A program made the position numbers and the translations under genes. A stretch of DNA of 64,000 bases from Anaspis maculata. Lineage: Eukaryota; Arthropoda; Insecta; Coleoptera; Scraptiidae. A model generated the notes under the pieces. That model was not told where the DNA came from. It saw only the letters and a program-made list of their open reading frames with translations, and did no database searches. This document shows positions 55,760 to 64,000 of the stretch, piece by piece. The stretch lies in assembly GCA_949128115.1 (NCBI GenBank), contig OX421964.1, positions 12,548,892 through 12,612,891 on the forward strand, given 5' to 3'. Positions within the stretch are counted from its first letter, which is position 1. Each line of letters opens with the position of its first letter.

Positions 55760-57638
55760 GGCTTAATTCGTCCACATGCGTTTTTGTTATAATGACGCCT
55801 GTTTACAAGTTCTCCAGAGAGGACTGGAAATTTCCAAACATGACGCTTTTCGATTGATTCTGAGAAAAAGTTCAAGCCTTTGAATTTTCGGAAATTTTAG
55901 TAGGTACGTTATGGTCATTGCATTAATTCTGCATCGAGCCACCTCTTTGTCAACTTCCGAATCTATTTCGGGTTCGGGCCAATTTTTGGTTAATTTGACT
56001 GGACATAACACTGATTTATCATATTTGGATTTGCCTTGTTTGGAAGTTTTGATTCTGTCAAGTTTTTACAATTAAGTTCAACCGTTTATGATATTCAATT
56101 TTTTCCTACAAAAAGCGTTGGCAGTACGTAGTTGGCAGGCACTTGTTGAAAGAACCGCCGGGCACTTGATTCTGTAAGAAACCAAACTGGGCTCTGTCTC
56201 TGAATAGAGAGACCTGGGATCTGGTTACCCAGAGAGAGACGCAAGCCCAGTCATTGAGCGAGAGGGTATAGAGAGAGAGAAAGCTAGAGCACTAGGGTAT
56301 TTGCACGTCAGGGTGTGGTGCCATTGCTTGTTACTAAACCACCCTGCGTCACAGTCAAAATGCATGACATGAGCTGTCAATATTTTTGTTGAGGTTAAGT
56401 CGACCATTTCATCTTTCAACACAGATTTTTTCACTAAATTTAACAGAAACTCTTAAAAACTGTTTTAGGCATGTATATTGTGTTCCATACATGGCAGATG
56501 CTTTCGATCACCGTATTTCAAGTACTGCTGGCATTTCGTCGAACGTAGGTTTCATCATCCAACTCATTCCGTCGAACGCAAATTTCATTGATCGTTGAAT
56601 GCAGTAACCGTCGACGTGGTGACCCCAATCGTGAAGATATATTTGTAATTGCCGTACGCGCAGTAGGTATATTATGTATTTCAATAGGTACTGGCCCCGA
56701 ACAGCTGGAAAACCCAAAAAGCACAATAATAGAAGTTCATCAATTTTGCAAGATTCTATACCTGATGGTTTCTTCGGCAAGGAAAACATCACATCTTCCC
56801 GACTCTTGTACTGCTTCACGGTGCACCTTTTTCGTTTTGGCACTTTTAGCCCGGATTTCGGCGATTTCGGCATGCAAAATAATGACAATTCAAATTTGTA
56901 AAAAAATCGTGAAAATGACAAATGTCAATAGCAACCACGCCCACCCCAGCTAACTTTGTTTTAAATTTTGACGAGGCCAGGAAATGCCGAGCCACTGACA
57001 GAGAATACCGATATATCCCTTTCATGGCTTCGTCACTCTATAGTACAGTCTCTCTATCTCTGAACAGCTGCCGGCGGTATCTTTTGGCAGAAAGATCGTC
57101 CATTTTCGTTGTGACATCACCTAGTTGTGACTCATTGAATTTGTGAAAATTTGAAGGACCGTAACTTGATTTGAACATCAAGGTCGCTTGTGTTGACCAA
57201 TTTCTTCCAGTGCGAGTGCGATATAGTCATTCCAGTGGTCGTTCCCGTGACCTACTTTTAACTCGGATTCCTTATCTCTATGCAGCAAAAAACTCACCTC
57301 GATAAGTAGCCCGTCGCGTCAGTTGGATACACGTACAATTGAAAATCTCTGTTTGCTGATCAGGTGCCCTCTGGATCGAGTTAATTTACCGAAAGAGAAT
57401 TACACCGTTGTTATTTTTCCAAACCCACTCGGGGGTTGGCCGGCGGTAACTGAAGTATTTTCGACTCCTTGTCAGTGCTGCGCGCGGGATTTCCGCGATC
57501 ACTCTATGGAGGATCAAAAACAGCAGTGTGTGATTAGTGAGTGGGTGTTACTAATTCGAAACTCGTTTTATCTGGAGTATTTTATCGTTAAGTTTTCCGT
57601 ACTTTACGTACATGTGCTGTGGTGCTGTAGTGAACCGA
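55760..57638. other. Non-coding or unassigned; low-quality ORFs
   Basis: A minus-strand open frame at 56508-56921 includes a basic segment (KVPKRKRCTVKQYKSREDV) that could be an exon, but I recognise no domain and no convincing splice sites. A GA-rich patch (GAGAGAGAGA types) lies near 56230-56285. The ORF at 57323-57889 runs across the hAT insertion boundary and so is not a real gene as read. Confidence 0.35.
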
Positions 57639-57646
57639 AAGAGCAG

Positions 57647-58808
57647 CACTGGCGGCTCCAGCATTTTCGAATAGGGGGTACGGTTCACCGGTCAGGCACC
57701 CTTAAGGTGACACGGGTGAAAAGGGGTACAGGCAAAATTTGTTTGGACAATAGGGGGGCCACGATCAAAATAAGACCTATGCTTCTCTGTATGACTTCAC
57801 TCGAACTCCGGTCCTGTACTCAGAAGCAGTTTTCAAAGAAGAACAATCATGACAACAACTTGGATTTAATCGAGGATTTAATAGTATAAATTTAATTCTT
57901 CTCCACGTATCTATTTATTCTACAAAACTACAGTGAAAGTCTGCGATTGGCAGAGCCTTTCAACTTTACGATGCAATCTTCGATTTTTATGGATTTACCT
58001 CTACTGCCATCACTAACAGGGTATTTAGTCGTTTTTCAGTCATCGTAGACCAACTTTTGGTTCTGGCGGAGCCTGGAGATTCTAGCCCTCAGCAGTAATG
58101 AATGATGCATTTACCATTGGGAGTACTATACTATTTCACCCACAACCATGTAGGTACCTAGCTTACAGGAATATAAACTTTCAAAAGTTGAAATTAGAAA
58201 ATAACTTTTTGCCATAACTTCATGATCGGCGAATCAATTTTTTTGAAACTTGGCTAAGGTAATACGGATTTCCCCAGTCATTGTTTGATTGGATGCATTA
58301 TTCTGACATTCATCTTCTGGAGCTACATTTTTTTCATTTTCCCGCGGAGAAGGTATAATGAGTCACTTATCGCCCTCTTACATAGTATGTAATGAATTAA
58401 TTACCCTAGTGGTTGTGAGTAATAGTACATTACATATACCGAAGCGGAAAGACGTTCATTACAGCCAAGGGCCAAGGTACCTGCAGAGCGCGCCGCGGGC
58501 CGAGAGTTCGTAATGGTTTATTTTCCAACTTTTTAAAAGTCAGTACGTGATGATCAATCACTACGGTGGTTGTGAGTAGAAGTTCTTTCCATCTCCACAG
58601 ATGTTATGAGAATAGCTACAAGATTTTATCCCGCGACACCCAAAGCAAATGAGCTTTTATCACGTTAATTATTTTTTACAAAGAGTAATCCATCAGTACT
58701 ATTTACTTGTGGATTTTTTCAAACTAATTATGAGCTTGACGTCTGGCGCCTCTGATTTGCGACAAGGAGTACGGTAGTACCGTCGTACCCCCCGTGGAGC
58801 CGCCAGTG
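57647..58808. mobile_element. Non-autonomous hAT element, copy 2
   Basis: Ends CACTGGCGGCTCCAG and TGGAGCCGCCAGTG. Perfect 8-bp target duplications AAGAGCAG lie at 57639-57646 and 58809-58816. The interior matches copy 1 (27166-28748) apart from the 0.5-kb insertion in copy 1 and small gaps. No coding capacity. Confidence 0.9.
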
Positions 58809-58816
58809 AAGAGCAG

Positions 58817-60523
58817 AGTCTTTTCCTTTCGCGGAATATATCGAAAACGTCGACAAAATTCCAAATTTGTCTGATCCCTTTTTTTGTGTACAGATAGGGG
58901 AAAGGTAAGCATCGAACGACATTCATAGTAAAGTCTAAATGATTTTCTTCCAGGTTTTTCTTCCCTATTCGAGAATTTTATTCTGATCGCTGAAGATCTC
59001 GATCTTAAAGTCTCGTTCTCGTACTATTCACGATGGCGGATTGGTGCTAGCTCTACTCTGACAGCTTACAAAGAATTTTCCAATACCAGCACCACCGTAA
59101 GGACGAACTACTGAGTGTATTTTCTCCTACACCGTGAACTTGTCGCCGAGAGCTGCTGACAGCAAGGACTTGTGCATCAGGAACAAGGTCGTATGAAATT
59201 GTTTAGTCCTGTATAATTACATTTCGCCCCATGTAAGAACGTCATTTCCCCTATTGTATTACTATAAGTACTGTAGCGGTATCACAAAGCGCTTTGTATC
59301 ATACTCCGACTATTTTCCAGTACCTTGATTCATGTTTAGCAACTTTAAGATCCGTGGCTGGCCCAGAGGTGAAGGGTTGTTCACACCAGGAGTGCTGGAA
59401 AACGCATTTGAATTACTGCTTTTGCTCTTGAAGCTGACTTGCACTCAGTCTATCAGACTGCAGTGTTATTCTGACATCGGCATTGTAAATTTACTTCAAA
59501 GTCAGTGGTTCAGGTCTTGGAATCTTTTTCTACTTAGTATTTGAAATGAAAACATAATAGTTTTCTTCAATAATATGTAACTTCTTGAAATACCAAATAC
59601 CGTAGAGATCTGCCTAAAATGACATACGCAGCTGCAGTGGAGGATGTGGGAAGAGGAAAGGGTGGGAATCAGAAGTGACAGTAAGTGCTGTCAACCTAGC
59701 AGAGATTGTTTTCATACAAACCACAACTTTTGACGTCATCACTAATTATTGAGCGTATTGTTGTAGTGGTTGTATAGGTACACTGGGTACAGTCACGACA
59801 CTATGTCTAAGCTTCTAACTTTATACTCGTACTTATCATATCCAGGCCTACACAGGTATTTAGGCATTATTTCTCTCTCGATTCTTGGAATCACCTTGCA
59901 TTCAAAACCTCCGAAGGCCTGTATTATTATCACGAGATTATTCACTGTACACCAGAAGCGCGCGCTAATCACAGCCACTTATTGTTCGCGTCCGTATATT
60001 TTACAATTTCAATTGAATTGGCCATTTTTCACAAAACTTCCGGATCAAGGCCGTACACCTATACCTGGTGGCGGCAAGCGAAATTATCATCGATAGGATC
60101 CTGATTCCTGCCGGTGGTGTACCTATTAGTAGCAGAACACTGCGGCCATGGATTTTATTATACCGTTTATATTCTCACGCCATTTACCGCCGCGATTGAA
60201 ATTATCGTTGGGCATAAAACAAGCCGCCACCGTCAATATGCATTTCTCTATATAATAATAAATCTCAAATAAGGAACAGAACAAAACGTGCGATATAGTG
60301 CTGGTGCCTAATTTTTATAAACTTGCTACCTCATTGTGGCGAGGCACTAAGCTCTGATGTGTATAATTTCCTAGCCGTATTAGGTGCAAACGATCCAGGT
60401 GATTGAACAAACTAATGCTCAATTCCGACGCTGGCTGCGATGGTGCCATGCTAAAATTGCTGCAAAGGATAGGTAAATAGCTCAGTAACCATTAAACTGC
60501 CTTATACCTGAGGAGAATCTTTT
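58817..60523. other. Non-coding, no recognised gene
   Basis: Unique-looking sequence with only short ORFs (59332-59544, 59770-60096) lacking domains. Nothing structural stands out. Confidence 0.35.
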
Positions 60524-60835
60524 TTACGGCGTTTGTAATTGATGAATAAAACCAAAGCGCTTGTCGACCAATTGACATGGAGTACTGGAATGGCGGATGA
60601 GCCAATTACAATCTGGAGATTGAAATGTGCGTCTAGTGACCTTCGCATAAGAAGAAATAATGTCAAATGCAGCAGGTCTTTCAGCAGGGAGTTGAACAGT
60701 TGACAGAAAACCGATAAACGCTATAGGTATCTTATCACGTAACGTCATCAATTTCCGTTCCTGATTTTTGCTTTTGAATTTTAAAATCGTTGTTGATAAG
60801 AATTCAATATCATCATCCGTTTCCGAAGGTTTCAT
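60524..60835 (-). CDS. Hypothetical ORF with a weak BESS-like motif
   Basis: 103 codons from ATG. The first 40 residues (ETDDDIEFLSTTILKFKSKN, then QERKLMTLRDKIP) have the acidic start, spaced hydrophobics and basic second helix of a BESS motif, which mediates protein-protein contact at the C-terminus of many insect MADF-domain regulators. No MADF domain is found upstream and the C-terminal half is unlike the family. It could be the last exon of a gene whose other exons are beyond recognition, or chance. No splice acceptor was identified. Confidence 0.3.
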   Translation of the reverse strand: MKPSETDDDIEFLSTTILKFKSKNQERKLMTLRDKIPIAFIGFLSTVQLPAERPAAFDIISSYAKVTRRTFQSPDCNWLIRHSSTPCQLVDKRFGFIHQLQTP

Positions 60836-62739
60836 AAGACATAATTATGGATTGTGAAGAAAGGGTCAGGTGCAATTTGGTAGATAAACAACAAATAGGT
60901 ATTACAAAAACTGTTATTTAATAAGAAGCGAACGTCCAAATTTGCTATTTCCAAAAATAAAACTGTAAATTTCCCATTCCGCTATGGCAGTCATTCCTAA
61001 TTGCTCAAGTCAATGATTTTTCGAGGTAGGTACATCGTGGTGCAATTTGGTAGAAATAATAAAAGTGATGCTGAGCATGGAATCTTCACTATTGCATGAA
61101 CAGACGCAAATGGAGCTGTGAAAACTCAAAGAAACGTGCTTGATTTATTTCTTATCAAGATTTCTTATCAAAAATTTCTGAAATATTACTTTCCCGGCCC
61201 CCCACGAACTCGGAGGGAAAGTATTGTAATCGTGCAGAAAAAAAGTTTTGGGATTACGCCGGATATATCCATTTTGAGGTTTTTCAAGACGATTGAGACT
61301 ATTTCCAGAATGATGTTTGTCCGTGAGTGTGTATGTCTGTGATCTTCCACGATAACTGCCGAAACGTTGATCCGATCGACTTGAAACTTGGTATGCAGAC
61401 GGGGTTTCACCCTGGAATGACCGGATTAGTTTTTGGCTGTCATTTGTCAAACAGAAGTGTCACTATCAGAAAATGACAGAAGCTATATCTCACGGAACTT
61501 GACTTTCGATATGTCATTTGAAAGCCCTTAAAAAACTGTATTCAGAACAGTTGAAAGTATTTCCCTATCTGTTATCTGTCAAATTATAAAAAATGCCAAA
61601 GTCCGAAACTTTGCCATTTATTTATTCAAAATCTATACGACATATTTGAACCAAACTTGGCAGGAAGCAACATTACCAAAGAATCAAACTAATGCTGAAG
61701 TTGGAGTTTCCCATCATTCACCAGCCGAGCGCCATGAATTTTCAAAGTTTGGCCTGGCCGAATTCAGCCGGGCTTGCCTGTTGCTCGAATTTTGGCCTAC
61801 TCAATTTTCTTAGCAACCAGACCGGTACGTTTCTGTTACATTGACGTATCCATCGTGATCCCTGGTATCTATGTCAAAGTGACAAAATAATTATGGATAC
61901 AGGCAGATCTCGGTGTGTTTCTTTTTATCGTTTAAGACAACAGTGTGCTCCGATCCTTTGTGTCTTCAAGTATCGTTTTGGGGGGCTCCGTGAACCCCCT
62001 TGTGTTTTCTGTAGCTTTAGCAACTCCAGTATGCCCATCCCGTTTTGGCGTATACCTATGTTCAATCTCGAATGTGTCCAGTTCCCTTGTATGATTCGGT
62101 ACCAGGGCCCCATGTTTTCTTACTACCGTTCAAAGCCCTGATGGGGCCCCCACTTGTGATAATCAGATTTTGCCGTTCCAGGCCAAGCGACGCCGTTATG
62201 TCTTCTTGGGTTGGTTGAAGCTCTATGGTGTCTACGGGTGTCTCATGGAGTCCCACTGAGCTCCTCTCTCGTCTTTTCAGTCTTGAGAACTATTGTGCCG
62301 TCAGGTGTGTTCCGGACCTGCTCTTTTTAAGGGCTCGAAGCCTCATTCCACATGTCGTTTGGGGCCCTGAAGTTCAAATAATAAGAACTCCCGCCAGGTA
62401 TTCTATACCCGTGAACCGATTTTCCCCAAATATTTTTTTAACAATCGGTAATTGGTTCTTGGATATTCTCCAACCATTTTTCGTCCAATCTTCTGAATTA
62501 TTTTGGTTGAAAAACAACCGTCTCTCTATGGAACTAAATGTTCTGATGGATGAGGTTCTACAGCGCCTTGAACCTTGAACCGCAGTGCTTTATTGTGATG
62601 TGTGTATCCGAGTTAGTTTTCCTGGATGGTCGCTGGACTTGATCGATTTTTTCTTCAGTTTCACAATCATTTGATATGTAATCGTGCAGATTGAACTGTT
62701 CTGCCAACAACTGTCCAACAATGATTGCAGAATGCCGTC
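60836..62739. other. Non-coding or unassigned
   Basis: Several moderate open frames (61145-61450 minus, 61893-62141 plus, 62225-62578 plus) overlap on opposite strands and show no domain I recognise. The stretch 61900-62580 is less AT-rich than its surroundings and may be decayed coding sequence. Confidence 0.35.
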
Positions 62740-63708
62740 GCTCGGCTTGTCTACCCAAGCTCTAAATTGAAGATATAGGGTTGAAATTTGACACAATGAT
62801 GCGATGCAGTAAAAGTCCTTATCAAGTTTGTGTAATTTTATCATCATATCTGAAGTAGAAACAAAAATTTTAATACGAGACTAGCATTGCAATCTTGAGA
62901 TATCATACAAGAGTGAACTACCTAGTTCTGCCTTTGGATTAAGTATTTCATCACCTTGGACCTAACCTGTCACTTGTTCTGCCCGCTTAACAATGGATGC
63001 AGGTTGCTTGCTAAATGCTCAACTCAATAGAATTTTTTCACAATTTCCAAATCGATTCCTCTCCCTCCCGAAGGGACACTTCGATCAAAATCATTACTGA
63101 CGTCTCTGGATACCGCCGGGAAAGTTTTGTGTCGCCCCACATACTTGATATACGATCGCGCAAAATGAACGGTTCTGCCACGATATCTGTGTAATTGTTG
63201 GTCCGATCAAATCGGAATCAGGAACGGAAGCATAATTCAAGTCTGGAATGAGCTGATTGAACTATGGGTAAATATTTCTTACTGGAAAGCCCTCAAATGG
63301 CACATTGGGCTTGGACTTGTCTGCCTAAGCTCTAAATTGAAGATATAGACTTGAAATCTGACACACAGATGCAGTAAGGGTCCTAAATCAAATTTGCCTA
63401 AGTTGATCACGATGTCTGAGCTAGAAACAAAAATTTAATAAGGAACCAGCAATGCTCTCTTGAGCTTCAGCCACATCTAGCTTCGTAGTTCTACCTGTCG
63501 AAATATTTCATCACCTTGGAAACCTTACAACCTGTTACTTGTTCTGTAGGCCCGACAATGGATGCAGGATGCTTGCTCAACGCCTAACTCAATAAAAAAA
63601 TTCCATAGATTTCCAAATCGAATCCTCCCCCTCCCGAAGGGACACTTCGATCAAAATCATTACTGACGTCTCTGGATACCGCCGGGAAAGTTTTGTGTCG
63701 CCCCACAA
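62740..63708. repeat. Direct tandem duplication, 566-bp period
   Basis: Sequence from about 62750-63141 recurs at about 63320-63708 in the same orientation. CTCCCGAAGGGACACTTCGA occurs at 63065 and 63631, and GATACCGCCGGGAAAGTTTT and GACGTCTCTGGATACC recur in register. The last ~90 bases are almost identical, while the 5' parts have drifted more. No ORF is conserved between copies. Confidence 0.8.
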
Positions 63709-64000
63709 CAGATTTCTTGATAATGGAATCTTGTGTGATATTCAATCATTCATATTTTTTGTCTCATCGATTTTTTCACCTTTGTCTTTATCAATTTTTC
63801 TCAGATATCGTAGTGCAACTTGGTCTTATATCAGAATAAGTGATTTTAGATAGAATCAAAGGTGGAATAGTAGTGATCATCAGGTCTATAGCGCATATAC
63901 CCCGAACCCCGCACTTTGCGGAACTTGAAGGGTTCGCCTTTTAGAAAGAAAAACTGGGCTAGGATTGGTCCACTTATCTAAACGAAGTAGAATTTCAGGG
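63709..64000. other. Right edge, nothing recognised
   Basis: No ORF of note and no repeat recognised. Confidence 0.35.

Noticed and set aside
57323..57889. 188-codon ORF
   Set aside because: It crosses the target duplication and left end of hAT copy 2, so as read it joins flanking DNA to transposon sequence.

Overview
The window looks like an arthropod nuclear genome, most likely an insect. It is AT-rich and intron-bearing. Host exons are very sparse, and most of the sequence is class II (cut-and-paste) transposon material with satellites. There are no bacterial operons, rRNA genes or CRISPR arrays. The species cannot be named from the sequence. The THAP and YqaJ transposons and the many CAGGGTG-ended foldback elements would suit a hemipteran-like genome, but that is an impression.

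Host genes. Two paralogous two-exon genes encode small RING-finger proteins with similar second exons. One is on the plus strand (32678-33392, 218 aa) and has a 58-bp intron. The other is on the minus strand (22204 down to 12564, 216 aa) and has an intron of about 9.0 kb. Their upstream regions are also homologous, so one arose from the other by segmental duplication. A weak BESS-like ORF lies at 60524-60835.

Central find. The 9-kb intron is almost entirely two elements of one THAP/YqaJ DNA transposon family (ISL2EU type, PIF/Harbinger clan). The first is an apparently intact 7.9-kb copy at 13871-21759, flanked by AT dinucleotides. It carries two convergent, spliced genes with no disabling mutation that I can see. 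The plus-strand gene is a 571-aa transposase with an N-terminal THAP finger and a C-terminal DDE domain. The minus-strand gene is a 569-aa protein with SAP, SWIM and YqaJ nuclease domains. A 53-bp tandem array separates their 3' ends. The second element, at 13168-13737, is a 570-bp internal-deletion derivative that keeps both ends plus the first 24 THAP codons. Its deletion joint coincides with a 10-bp microhomology (AGTGACAGCC).

Other layout, left to right: a 2.2-kb foldback element beside a decayed non-LTR reverse transcriptase (0.8-3.9 kb); a 168-bp satellite (7.1-7.9 kb); a GCCCAGG foldback (10.2-11.2 kb); a Tigger-like remnant and small MITEs (24.2-24.8 kb); two abutting CAGGGTG elements (24.9-26.4 kb); a 10-bp-periodic GAANNTTC array resembling heat-shock elements, split by a hAT element with an 8-bp target duplication (26.5-28.8 kb); inverted 10-bp arrays (29.6-32.3 kb); a 6.8-kb TTAA-flanked element holding a dead YqaJ fragment and several nested palindromes (34.5-41.3 kb); a Tc1/mariner element with 0.46-kb inverted repeats and a twice-frameshifted transposase, the likely autonomous type for the CAGGGTG family (44.0-46.3 kb); a 263-bp satellite (46.4-47.6 kb); a 3.2-kb hAT-like element (49.9-53.2 kb); a foldback that has trapped a Cys-rich coding fragment (53.2-55.8 kb); a second copy of the hAT family (57.6-58.8 kb); and a 566-bp direct duplication near the right edge.

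All coordinates and splice sites were read by eye. No alignment or database search was run.
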